The notes under the pieces are model-generated. The model did not search any database, was not told the DNA's origin, and saw only the letters and a list, made by a program, of their open reading frames with translations. From Cladophialophora immunda (lineage: Eukaryota > Ascomycota > Eurotiomycetes > Chaetothyriales > Herpotrichiellaceae): a stretch of DNA of 64,000 nt. Numbering within the stretch: position 1 is the stretch's first letter; each line of letters begins with the position of its first letter. Both the position numbers and the translations under genes were made by a program. The stretch covers positions 3,872,855-3,936,854 of the forward strand of contig NW_015622544.1 of NCBI RefSeq assembly GCF_000835495.1, given 5' to 3'. Below, in pieces: positions 10,890 through 22,484 of this stretch.

Positions 10890-10959
10890 AAGAAAAAGAA
10901 AAAGAAAAAGAAAAAGAAAAAGAAAAAGAAAAAGAAAAAGAAAAAGAAAAAGAAAAAGA
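10890..10959. repeat. (GAAAAA)n hexanucleotide tract
   Basis: About eleven copies of a GAAAAA unit form an uninterrupted purine strand, passing into a GAGGAA-like tract at its right end. It is intergenic. Confidence 0.95.
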
Positions 10960-11270
10960 GGAAGAGGAAGAGAAGTATCGTCCTACAGAACCGGGGGGTC
11001 TAGTTGACCCCGTCTAGCAACGTATAGTAGCAGGGCATCCTCTCAGGGATCCCACCTCTCATCAGGGCCGAGACGCGCCCTCATTAATGCTGCCGGGTAA
11101 AGTTGTTACAAGGCTGGGTGCCTACAACGTGGGCGCGAGTAATACTGGAGCCAAAACGGGAGCCTCGCCAGCGCGTGAGGCATAGGGAGGAGGCGACGGA
11201 GCGCAGCAAGAGTAGGCCGCAGCGAAGGGGAGCGGAAGAGAGTGGATGGGGAGCCAGAAAGAGAGGAAGG

Positions 11271-11446
11271 GAGTGGAAGAGAGCGGACAAGGGAGCGAGT
11301 CGAGTAAATAGTCGTTAGCGCGGGATATATATAATCCCCGAGCAGTCGTCGCCAAGGGTCATTTCGCTGACTTATCCCCCGCCGCTTTACTCTCCCGCTA
11401 ACGACTATTTAGTCGAATCGCTCCCTCGTCTACTCTCTTCCACTCT
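11271..11446. repeat. inverted repeat pair, possible head-to-head element ends
   Basis: The left arm 11271-11324 contains GGGAGCGAGTCGAGTAAATA and GTCGTTAGCGCGGG. The right arm 11394-11446 is its reverse complement with a few changes (CCCGCTAACGACTATTTAG, then TCGAATCGCTCCC). The spacer of about 70 nt carries a TATATATA tract. The arms extend outward into purine-rich flanks that also resemble each other. It looks like two oppositely oriented ends of one repeat family. Confidence 0.75.
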
Positions 11447-11966
11447 TTCGTTCTCCTCCTCTACTCCCTTCTACTTTCTCACGGCTCTGTACGCCCCTGA
11501 AGCAGGCTGTAGAACCGGTAACTGGGTCGATTGCCTTTTGATTGGTTCCCAATGGCGTCATTGACTAGTTGCAGACACCCCATGCTGGGCACCTCAGCTG
11601 CGCCACCGTATCTGTACGTTGGATTAGTACCCTCCCAAGATACCAGTGCTCGCAACCAATTTACCCGCGGTTTCAAAAATTGCAAACGTCTCGGCAGCAT
11701 CCTTCTTCTCACAAACCTACCTTAAGTATTATAAAGGGTTCGTCAATTTCTGTGTTTACTTTGAATATGTTTAGCAGGTACCCTGGTATACATGTCTTCG
11801 TGAATCTTTGATGATCCAGCAGATAATGCTTGGTACCTTTGGGGACTCCCGTCCACTCTTTTCAGCCTTGCTATGCTGCTTACTTCGATCCCAAAACTCA
11901 TCTACACGTCCTCAAAACGATCATTAGATCTTGTACTCAGAGAAGTGTGTCGCAAGCGCGGCTACT

Positions 11967-14900
11967 ATGGCTGAGCGCTCACGTTATACCGCCAAAGACT
12001 ATGTGGTCGGCTGGATTTGTGCTTTGGCAGTGGAGCTAGCCGCATCGGCCGCCATGTTCGACGAGGAGCATGACAACGCAATGTTAGACTCGGATGACGA
12101 TAACTTTTATGCATTTGGTAGGATGGCTGGGCATAATGTTGTCATCGCCTGCCTAGAGTCTGGTCGAATCGGTTTGGTTTCAGCAGCCCACGTCGCAGTT
12201 GCAATGAAATCCACCTTCCGAATGTTAAGGTTTGGCCTGATGGTCGGCATTGGAGCCGGTGTCCCAAGTAATGAGCATGATATTCGTTTGGGGGATGTAG
12301 TTGTGAGTCGACCGTTCGGAAAATTCAATGGTGTGGTTCAGTACGACATGGGCAAAACAACAACCGGGAACCAAGTTGTGCGGACTGGTGCTATGAACTC
12401 GCCGCCTCGGGTACTTCTTACAGCAACGACCGCCATGGAAGCTGATTCTTTTAAAGATCGGCTCAAGGTTCCGGAATATTTGAAGCAAATTGGGACTGAG
12501 TTCCCCAAGTTTGCATTTCCTGCAAATGTGGAAGACAGCTTGTATGAGCCAGATTCTATCCATGTTGGTGGACCGACATGCAAAAACTGCAAGGCTGGGC
12601 TCATCGAACGCGAAGAACGCAATAATACCAATGTCGTCATTCACTACGGAACCATAGCGTCCGGAAATCAGGTTATGAAGAATGGCGTGACGAGGGATCA
12701 ACTTAGTCAGGAGCTCGGGATCATTCTTTGTTTCGAAATGGAAGCAGCAGGACTAATGAACACTTTTCCCTGCACCGTTGTCCGTGGTATATGCGATTAT
12801 GCTGACTCGCACAAGAACAAAAAATGGCAGCCATACGCTGCAGCTGCCGCCGCCGCGGTTGCGAAGGAGCTTTTGAGGCATGTGAGACCGGCCGAGATCA
12901 AGGAAGCAAAAACAATCAATCATATTATGAATGATGTCATCCCAACCTTGACACGAGCGATGGCCACAGCCGAAAGTCTTCGGCAAGGTGAGCGCGATAA
13001 CGCCCTGGCTGCTCATTAACTAAACATTTCCAGATGAGAGAGACGAAAAGGCTCTCGAGTGGCTTTCTGATATCAACTTCTCCGCGGCTCAAAACACCGT
13101 CTACACTTCTCGAACTGCCGGGACAGGAGAGTGGTTGTTTGTAGACCAAAACTATATTGCCTGGCGTGACTCTCACAGGGGTCTACTCTGGCTCTATGGA
13201 CCCGGTAAGTTTGTCAGTGTTCATAATGGACCCTCGTTAACTGTCACAGCCGGATGTGGGAAATCTGTATTAACGTAAGTGGACATATCTACTTTGATAA
13301 TTGGGCTGGTTCTCTTACCATGTCGCCTAGGTCTGCGATCGTCAATGACCTCAAAAGGATATGCGCCCTCGATGACACCAAGATAGTAGCCTACTGGTAC
13401 TTCCAATTCAGTAACACCGCCACTCATGACCTTTCCCAGATGATCCGATGTCTCCTTCGGCAACTGAGTTCAACTCCGCTTTCATCAGCGATTCTCGACT
13501 TGTGGCTCCGGCACAAACTACGCGGAAGCCAGCCTTCATTATCAGAGCTCGTTGCTGCGCTTGATAAAGTGATTCAAGATTTTAAGCAGAAGATATTTGT
13601 TGTTTTAGACGCTCTGGATGAATGTCCTCAGAGTGAGAGGACGCATTTACTGGATTTCATCTCGCATTTCGCCCAATCAAAGTTCGAAAATTTGTGCATT
13701 CTCGCGACTAGTCGTGCTGAGCCTGATATTCGCGACGCAATGCGGAAAGCGACTCCCAGATATATGGACATTGGCCAGCGGATGAAGAGCGATATCACCA
13801 AGCACGTCAGAATTGCTCTCTCAAACCAAACACTGGCAAGATGGGGACCTAGAGCCGTGTCTCTTATGGAGAACGAGCTCTTATTAAGCGACGAAACGTA
13901 AGCTCCTCTAATGAGAACCACTATGAAATCTGATGGTGAATAGGCGATTTCGGTGGGCTGATTTACAAATCCGACGTTTGCTGTTATGCACGACAGAGGA
14001 CCGAATCTGGTCTGCCTTGAAGACTGTTCCGCGAACTTTAGAAGAGACTTATGCGGCAGCCCTAGAACGCATAGAGGAAGATGACAGAGAATCTGTTCAA
14101 AAAATCCTTATGTGGCTTGCATTTAGTGCTCGCGAGTTGACACTGAACGAGGTAGCTGCAGTCGCAGGATTCAGGTTCTCGGAAGATGTCTTGCGCATTT
14201 GTACCAGCCTCCTGGTGACTATCATTGACACTTACTCGGGCGAAGTTGTAAAACTTGGTCACTTCTCAGTCAAGGAATTTCTTGTCTGCCGACATCTAGA
14301 GGATAAGGCACTTGAGTGGTTCAATTTTTCTGGCCATCTTGCCAACGCCAAAATTGCTTCCATGAGCCTTTCGGCGCTCCTCGGCAGAGACCAGTGGGCT
14401 ACTGTGCAAGGCGAGTCCTCGCGCTTTGGCAAACACCTCTCGAAGTACGCAGCAGAATTTTGGCCTTCGCATGTCCGTGAGACAGATGATTCTCCAGATA
14501 TGATGGAGATACAGAGTCAGATAAATCTCCTTTTCACTTCTTCCGCAGATGGACCATACCAGCAGTGGCTTGGTATTCATGATCCAGAAACTCGATACAA
14601 CCGGACTTTTGAGAAAACCAGTCGCACTGCCAAAGATTTTCCCCAGCCTCTCTACACGGCGGCCTTGTTAGGCCTGAGAGCTACTGTGGAACATCTTTTC
14701 CGTGATGGTACCCAACTGTCAAAATCTGAAGGGAGATTCAGAAACGCGCTGGGTGCAGCCGCCGTTTCGGGGAGCCTCGATGTTGTCAAATTTCTGATGC
14801 CGCACTACGATTTCACGACCGAGATCCTGAATATTTCGCACGTCTTTCGGGAGTTGCGCGAGAACATCCGCCCAGTCTTGGCAGTGTTTTTGGATGCGGA

Positions 14901-16650
14901 AGCAGGACTGATATTAAATAAAACAGTTTTCGAAGCAACCATGGATAACGTCGCCCGTGAAGAAATCCTTGATGTTCTGCTTCGGAGACTTGAGACGATG
15001 CTGGACCGGAACGAGCTAAGGGTCGAAAGCATGACAACGCTGCTGGAAACGGCGGCAGGATACACAAACCTCAAGTTCCCCAATGGTCTTGTTCCTTTGT
15101 TGAATTTGATTCTGAACCACTGGAGTTCAAACGTTTCGGTCCCTGAAATGGTGGTGAAGGCCGCCGCCTTGTCGTACTCCTTCGGCAACAACTCGATCGA
15201 ACATCTGCTGAAAAGGAAAGCGTCATCTATTCATATCAGCGAAGATATCTTACGAGCTTTTCGAGGGAAATACGAACTTGATTCGATCTGGGAATTGATA
15301 CTGACGCCAAACGGCCCATCCATCAGTTTTACGGACGCTGTCTTTCAGGCAGCTCTGGAAAACTCCAATGGGGAACGGCTGCTAGCAATCGTACCTGCCA
15401 CCGAAGACGCGAGGATTGCCGTCACTGAGGTTACACTTCAGCTAGCAATTCAAAAAGGAGAGTTGATGTTGCTGATCAAATACCGACGAAAACTACGCCT
15501 CAGCATGTCTGAGGATTTCCTCATTTCTGCCCTTGGGGCAGCCGGGGAAGAAGAAGGCTTGGAAATGATAGAGTGGCTTACTGAAAAATCTGACTCGGAA
15601 GTCCGCATTAGCAAAAGCATATTGGCGTCAGCTGTCCAGAATGATCGAATCAACGAGAAAACAATGAGACGATTGCTGGATCGATGTGGGCCAGCTGTCC
15701 CTTTCACCGAAGAGATGCTTTATTCACCTCCTCGGCCACTTTTCTTCGAGAAGGAACGGGCATTCGAGTCTGCTCGTCGAAGACTCTTCCATGACGACAA
15801 GAAGATCAGGTGGCTGCTTGGCCAAAAAGAATGGAGCGGCTCTGTAACCGAAAGCTTGCTGAAGATAGCCGCAAGCATTGCGAGCCCGCAAGTGATGCAA
15901 ATACTGCTCGATCGTTCAGACCCTCCTAGCCGTATCACAGAAGAGGTACTCCAGGCAGCAGTGGATCCTCTCAACCCACCGATGGTGAAGCTGCTGCTAA
16001 GACAACCGAAGCTTGATGCCAAAACGGTACCAGAGATGCTATTTGTCCAAGTGCTCGGAGATTTTGATGGTGATCCAGAGCTGGTACAACTTCTGGCAAA
16101 GAATTTCCGCCCTAGGGCCCGAAATTCGCAATTAATAATCGCGAAAGCGGCCGCAACGAGCGGTGTCGAGGCCAATCTCGTTGCTCTACGGGAAAATTGC
16201 GACACCGAGGCCCTCCCTCCTCAAATTCTCTCTATTTTCCATCTGCATCGAGCAGCCAGGACCGGAGACACGACATTAGCATCGGACGCATTGGCTACTG
16301 GCGTTGATCCCGACATCAAAGACATTTTGGGAAGATCTCCCTTGGCGAAAACTTGTATTTCGAGCCACGCTGCAATAGCTCGTCAGCTTTTGGCAAGTCC
16401 GAGAGTGGATGTCAACCTAAGAGACAATAAGGGTCGTACACCGATTTTTTACGCAGTCCAGTTGGGGTCGTTGGAGTTAACAGAACTCCTTTTGCAGGCG
16501 GGCGCGGACCTGGATATTGAAGATGACGACGGCGACACGCCTCTGAGTATTGCAGCCTTTGATTCATGGCGTGAAATTAGCCTCCTGGGAAGGTTGCAAA
16601 AGCATCGAGCGAAGATCAACAATGAGCCAGCTTTCGCCGACTTCTTCTAG
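11967..16650 (+). CDS. NLR/STAND receptor: PNP_UDP-NACHT-repeat-ankyrin protein
   Basis: Five exons: 11967-12987, 13034-13204, 13250-13274, 13331-13897 and 13944-16650, giving 1496 residues. Residues 1-330 form a purine nucleoside phosphorylase/uridine phosphorylase-type domain, with DYVVGWICALAVELAAS at the start, FEMEAAGLM, and CDYADSHKNKKWQPYAA near its end. The NACHT domain follows: Walker A GPAGCGKSVLT (396-406), Walker B VVLDALDEC (496-504) and a TSR sensor motif. The C-terminal half has divergent 40-50-residue repeats of the form ITEEVLQAA...MVKLLL. Recognisable ankyrin repeats come at about 1357-1465 (GRTPIFYAVQLGSLELTELL). Fungal NLRs of this plan act in non-self recognition or cell death; the trigger here is unknown. 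The start at 11967 fits the family; an in-frame Met at 11931 is possible. The gene has no stop or frameshift, unlike the relic at 884. Confidence 0.92.
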
Positions 16651-16929
16651 AACAACAGGCCCCTGAACATGGTGCTAGTCAAGAGGAGAACAGCTACTAC
16701 TGCTACAGTATTGTGATAAGATCAAGAAGCAAAAGACTACTACCTCTGTACACGGTACTCGATTGTGCGTGGCCTTATACTATGTCACCTCCACAATCAC
16801 TCTGAACGGAATGTACTTTCCCTGCTCCTAGATATAGCTATTAGTAAGAAACGTATACGAAGAAATAATACCGATAGTAAAGGTATAGATAGTTCGGTAG
16901 ACCAATATTCTCAAAATTAACTTCGCTCT

Positions 16930-18060
16930 AGGCGAGGATTGTCACGGCCGGCCATAGCCTTCCCTTGGAGCCGCTAAGCCATCCTGGGAAGTGCCAAGAG
17001 CGCACGCCCTATTCCTACTAATCGCAGGCTGGGAGCAACCTAAGGGGTTGACTCTCCCAAGAACCTGGATAATCTGTGTTTTACACCTCCTATAGCTACC
17101 ATGTATCAGTTGGCTCGCAGCCTGTATCGCTATATCTACCGGTGGCCCCTAGGGAGCCCTCACAAGGATAATTTAAAGCCTTCGAAAAAGGTGCGAATAA
17201 ATACGACTAAAAAGCGTACTCGAAATATAATAGAAAACTTTAGTAACGGTAAGTTTACGGCTAGATCGCTTATAGCGTTATATTAACTATTTCTAGACGG
17301 ATAAATAGGAAGTTCTTCTAAGAAAGCTCGTCTACATAGATAGAAGATAGAAGCTACTAAAGTATTTAAAGAACTCGATATACTATTAAAGATAACCGTT
17401 AAAGGATTAAAGTAAAGTTAATTCTAGAGCTAGTAAGATAAGATAATATAAGGAAAAGTTTAGGCGAAGAATACTCGATAATAGTGAACTAGGGCGAGGC
17501 TTCTAGCCATAGGCGCCAACTCATACGGCGGTAGGTAATAGGTATGTTTACATCTTATAAAGTAGTTAATTAATTATGTTCTTATTTTTCTATCTACCTA
17601 GGCGAATAATAAAAGAAAAGACTACTAAGCTAAAGCGGTACCCTCGAACTGACTAATTAGAGAGTAGTAACGTCTATCTGTATAATATATAGCTAAAAGT
17701 TGACTAATCACCTTACTCGCTCGCCTTGTATCTCAGGTCCTCTCCAAACCTTTCCTATTATAATAGAGAATAAAGAATTCTATAAGTTCTAAATATATGG
17801 GAACCTTTAAAGACTCAGGGTTATGCTCATAGTGCTTCAGTACTAGGTAAGCCGACTTCAGGATTGCACAGCCATAGCTCAGAATGGCTCAGTCACGATA
17901 CGGGTCAAATAGCGAGATGCTCAGGTTTAAGAAACGGAAATGGACTTTAGAGAGGTCAAGATTCGCCGCTGAGTATAGTGGTGTAGGCTTATAGTCGAGG
18001 CCTAAAGGGGGCCCCTGAGCCCGAACTGGCTTCTGAGAATGGGTATCAGACAAGCTCCCT
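16930..18060. mobile_element. AT-rich degraded repeat with RIP signature
   Basis: From about 17160 the sequence is strongly AT-rich and full of TpA, while CpA and TpG are nearly absent although CpG remains. In 17281-17460 I count about 31 TpA, one CpA and no TpG. That is the pattern left by repeat-induced point mutation (C to T in CpA). A short open frame at 17101-17286 is probably a relic. TGTCACGGCCGGCC at 16936-16949 begins like some fungal LTRs, but no matching end was identified. The original element class cannot be told. Confidence 0.7.
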
Positions 18061-18101
18061 ACGGCTCGTCTAGTGCTCGGGCGCGTTCCCCCTTACTCTG
18101 C

Positions 18102-18216
18102 CGTGGCTCCTGCGACGCTCTCCCGTGCTCGGCCGGGCATCCGTCACGTGCCCGAGTAAAGCGGCCTCACTCCCTTTCCTGAACGAAAATGGTAAGGGAC
18201 AAAGCACAGTTCGGGG
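18102..18216 (-). repeat. dispersed repeat copy B (inverted partner at 3520-3660)
   Basis: The reverse complement of this stretch matches 3538-3658 over about 115 nt, including CCTTACCATTTTCGTTCAG and CCCGGCCGAGCACGG. A TATATATATA tract adjoins it at 18216-18240, as in copy A. It borders the RIP-like block, which suggests both belong to one inserted element. Confidence 0.7.
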
Positions 18217-19050
18217 CATATATAATGTATATATATATAACCCCTAGCTCGCCCCGTGTCCTGCACCCAATCCTCGATTATCTTTTCATCTTGTGCCATG
18301 ATGCTATCATCTTAACTTTTCTTATTCAGGCGTCTAACGATCGGCTAGCCGGACTGCCTATCGTTACTCATCAGTCTTGGCTGACACTTCGGTGTGCCTT
18401 GTCTACTTTGGCTGGCCAATGTCACCATGTGGAGGACGGTTGATTGAGGTTATCGAGTTGTGTCACAAGACTCTGCTGGGTTGAATGCCATTGTCAAAAT
18501 CATGGCCGTGAATTTACCCTAGGGTGGGATCTCTCGAGAAACTTGACCTCCTCTTGTGTAGGAATAACAAGTCCCTGGGACCGTGAGACCTCTGATACCG
18601 CTAGTCTGCACAAAGTTCAGCATATAGATGGGTCAAGCAGATCAGCTCGTTTTCCTGTCTACCGACCAGACTAGTGCTCTTCCTCGGGCCTTTAGAAGTA
18701 GTTATGGCTGTTAACAACGTCGACTCAATGAGTAATTTGAGCTGTCAATTTGCATGGTTCTAAGTGTTCTCAACTGTCCCGAAGTATTAAACAAGTGCAG
18801 TTCCACTGACACTCCCTTGATTGGCTGTATCGCTATTGGACGAGGCCGACCAATTGACACGCACCAGCTCGTCACTGCGGGTCAGTTGGCCATACTTTTG
18901 CTGCAACTCCGCTTTGAAAATCAAACCGGAGCAACTGTCAATCCACGGCAATAGACATCTCGGTCGCACGATGTCCCATCGAACAACAATCAGACGCTGC
19001 AGGCATGAAGATCAATGCTTGAGAAATTTTCCAACTAGGCGCTTGCTGGA
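18217..19050. other. intergenic, probable promoter of the Zn2Cys6 gene
   Basis: I see no gene or RNA. Composition returns to normal after the AT-rich block. The right end lies directly upstream of the regulator starting at 19051. Confidence 0.4.
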
Positions 19051-20655
19051 ATGATGGCGGGCAAAGCGGTATCTCGGTCAACGCCTAGAACCCGCACTGG
19101 TTGTCTCACTTGCAAGTAAGTGCCAATGGCAAATGATGTTTTACTTGGGCTGATGTAGGCCTCTCTAGGTCCAGGTACTCAATACTGCAACTGGATATAG
19201 TCACTGGTCTACTCACAATGCAGCAGGCACATTAAGTGTGACGAGAAAAAACCATCCTGTCAACAGTGTCTATCCTCAAAGCGAATATGCGGCGGATATG
19301 TGGCGGCACCGGCTTCCCTTTCTTCTGCATCTCAGGTACTGAATGATGAGGAGAGACGAGCGATTCTTTTCTTTCAGACGAGAACAGCACACAAAATTTT
19401 TGGCCAAGAGGACGCAAACGACTGGATTCCCGTTCTCCTGCGGCTCGGCCACACCGAACCAGCCATCAAACATGCCCTCGTTGCCCTTGCGTCACTCCAC
19501 GAAAGTCTCGAACCTGTCGATGGGTTTGTTCTGACTCGCAAGCCTCGAGAGCACTTCCACCATGCTACGCAGCTGGTGGCTCTCAAGCATTACAATAATG
19601 CAATTCGGTGCCTACGAACGGAGCCTTTGGCGATGTCTTCTCGACCTGACGTAGTCATGGTCCTTTGCATCCTATTCGTGTGTCTCGAACAATTTCGCAT
19701 CAACGATGCAGCATGCGTCCTCCATCTAAGCGCAGGCACCAAGCTTATCTCTTCGTGGAGACTGCAAACCGACTCCTATACCAAACTTCGGAGCTTCTCC
19801 AAGCCAACCGCGGAATTGATGAATGAGAGAATAACGCCCATCCTACAACGGCTACGTGTTCAGTTCGCGTTATGTATGGATCTTCGACATGCATTGAGGG
19901 ATATCGGAAATCGTCCCTGCATACCTCGGCCAGCTATCCCTTCGTCGTATTCATCGCTGGACAATGCACGCAGAGGCTTTGATTGTGTAATGAATTATAT
20001 TCTCTCGGCGATGGATAATTCTTTAACTACAGGAGGCGAGATACCAAAACACGATCTCGCAGCGACTTTGAGATGCTGGAAACAGGCCACGGACACGTGC
20101 TTGCCACGCAGTCAAAGCTCACTACCTCAAATATGCGTCCACAAGTTATTATCGCTCTATTATCACATGTCTACCATCATAATCGGCACGTACGCAACAA
20201 CCTCCGAAGCAGCTTTTGACGAGTATACGCACCTATTTGAAATGATCACCAGCCTATTCGACGAGCTCCTCCAGCACTGGAACGCCACGCAGCACCAGTA
20301 TAGCCTATTGTTCAGTTTCGATCTCGGAATCACCCCGCCCATGTTTTTTGTCGCATCTCGCTGTCGGCATCCGCAGATTCGTCGAAAAGCAGTTGACTTC
20401 ATGCTACTCTCTCCCTTCTACCATGGTATATGGCCGGATCGATATTCGGGACTTTGTGCACAACGTATTGTTGAAATTGAGGAGCGTGGTCTAGAGGCTG
20501 CCGGAGATTCCTTGCATGTCCCTGAACACCGGCGCATACGAAAAGTGTCTGCAGACCTGCAACAAGAAAATGACCAGATTGTTATGCAGTACGTGCGCTC
20601 ACCGTTCGGGCCCAGTTCGGAGATCCAGACAACGTTCATTCCACTGAGAATGTAA
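19051..20655 (+). CDS. Zn2Cys6 transcription factor
   Basis: Exon 1 (19051-19115) codes for MMAGKAVSRSTPRTRTGCLTCK-type sequence up to the second zinc cysteine. After a 108-nt intron (19116-19223), exon 2 continues RHIKCDEKKPSCQQCLSSKR and ICGGY, completing a binuclear zinc cluster. The remainder (498 residues in all) is the helical fungal transcription-factor domain of the type with an N-terminal FFQTRTAHKIFG and ALVALASLHESLE motif (fungal-specific TF domain 2). As spliced, the cysteine spacing is C-x2-C-x5-C, one residue short of the family's x6. The intron is also longer than its neighbours, so a micro-exon may be missing from the model. Its neighbours are a RidA protein, a racemase and a FAD oxidase, which it may control; that is inferred from position only. 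Confidence 0.85.
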
Positions 20656-20928
20656 AAAAATCGGAAAGACCCACTATGTATTTCTTCCCAGGTCTCAATC
20701 GAAGCCGAAGTCTACTAGCACTTGCAACCCCGCAGCCTTTACGCACATGCTTCAGTGTGAACATTGAGATGGCATTACCAAAGAGACACGAGCAAAGACA
20801 ATGATAAATGGGAGGAGCACGCAAGCTTGGAACTTTCATAGCGGCGCCTCTGTCCGTCACTTTCGATTTTCTCGACTTTATCTTGACAGTCACATCCGAA
20901 GCCCGGAGACAGCCTACCAGAACCGTGT

Positions 20929-21541
20929 CTATGCCAGTGCTGTGACATCCATTTCCAGCGGACATCCGACAGGGAGTTTGGTAACCTGAACTGAGGTGCG
21001 AGCTGGCTTGGAAACAAAATACTGGCCAAAGACCTCGTTGACTGCCTGGAAATCGTTGAGATCCTCAAAATAAATCTGACGTTGCCGTCAGTGGCTACCG
21101 TCGAAGAGAATGACAATTGAGGACACACTACGTGGGCTAACCAGGAAATAAAGGACCCTGAGAGGAGGAATCGGCTGGTGCTTACCGTCACTTTCACCAC
21201 CTTCTCCAAACTTGACCCAGCGGCCTCGAGAACAAGCTTGGTGTTTTGGCACATTCTGTGCGCCTTCTCCGAGATGGTACCTGGGACAACCTTCGCTTGT
21301 CTATCGGTTGGGACTTGACCTGCGAGGAAGACAAAGCCGGCGGCTTTGATGGCTTGAGACTGCGGCAATCGAGTCTGAATTAGATACTGCCTAAACACCG
21401 CACGCCGCGAGCAAAAAGAAGTCCTACATATGGGCCAATTGCTGGTGGAGGGTTGTCAGCGAGAAACAGAATCAGTGATGAGGGGAACATACGGTGAACA
21501 CCCTCTTCTGTGAAGATGATTTCCAGGTCCGTGTTGGCCAT
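20929..21541 (-). CDS. RidA/YjgF/UK114-family imine deaminase
   Basis: Four exons: 21493-21541, 21428-21441 (only 14 nt), 21186-21359 and 20929-21075, giving 127 residues, the usual family length. Spliced, it reads IGPYSQAIKAAGFVFLAGQV, then EKVVKVTIYFEDLNDFQAVN, then SKPARTSVQVTKLPVGCPLE and MDVTALA. These are the family signatures, including the substrate-binding Arg in PARTSVQV and the late Glu in PLEMD. RidA proteins hydrolyse reactive enamines/imines formed by PLP enzymes and amino-acid oxidases. No N-terminal targeting signal is evident, so it is probably cytosolic. The neighbouring racemase and FAD oxidase would plausibly generate its substrates. Confidence 0.93.
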
Positions 21542-22484
21542 CCCGTTTTGCTATTTTGCGATACTCTTAGAGCAGACCAGCTTGATGTGTCAGAGAACAG
21601 CCCACAGAGATACCCTTCAGCTTATATAGACATCGGTTCGAAAGCCTTTCAACTGAGACCGGTGTCACTTATTGGCTACGCCGGATAACTTCTATTCCAT
21701 GCCATTCAGCTGATTCTCTCTGGTGCCACTGTACGCCCGGGTGCTTGGAAATCATCCGCCCTGAGAAGCACCGGGCATCAAGATTACCCCTGGGGCGAGA
21801 TACAGGGTTAGATTTACGGGCTCTCCCATTCTCTAGCGCTGCAAATGGTCGTCCGCGGTACGTTCTAAGATGGTCGGCGTACCTGTTCAGGACTGGTGAG
21901 ACCGAGACCATGGCGTCCATCGCACGTAATTCCACTAGTGCGAGATCATAACAGCATCGGCTTCCACGGTGGCCACCCAGTCGCTCTTCCGGATCTAGTG
22001 AAAGAGAGGTGGGCTTGTGGTGGGGATCAACTGTCGAGGTTGTATTGCGAACGAGCACCCTTGGCCTCGAGAATCACATCTATTGGCCACCCCGGGCTGA
22101 ATATGCTTTACCCAATGAAAACTGATGCCACAATGTAGCGCTCGTCACTCGAGACATCGCCCTGTGGCTCCTTCGCATGTACGTAGGAATCGACAGGAAT
22201 CAGATGCGGATGGAAGGTCGTAGAGAGGCCTGTCCTTGCATACTGGTATCTTCACTGCTTCCTGATTTTCAGAGACTGATCAGAATACAACCACGAACTT
22301 CTTGCAAAGTGCTTTCCCTTCATCTCACCCACTTACCGGTACTAGGTCTGTCTTGCACTGTCGAGGCGTTTCGACTCCGGCGTTTTCTTCCCTCTCCTTG
22401 ATTCGCTTCCCTGATACTCTGTGGCGGACTCACATTCAAGTATTCACAGATCCGCTCCCTCATGACCTGGCTTTGACGCCCCAA
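21542..22484. other. intergenic between divergent RidA and racemase genes
   Basis: This is a shared upstream region of about 940 nt. Open frames within it overlap on both strands and look random. It could hold common control sites for the cluster, but I recognise no specific motif. Confidence 0.4.

Larger units (their letters stand above)
10487..11966. other. intergenic with repeat remnants
   Basis: A minus-strand frame at 10465-10755 is open but resembles nothing I know. A (GAAAAA)n tract and an inverted repeat are listed separately. The stretch 11100-11140 (GGGTGCCTACAACGTGGG) resembles sequence found near LTR-retrotransposon primer sites, which is suggestive only. The last 200 nt should hold the promoter of the NLR at 11967. 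Confidence 0.4.
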
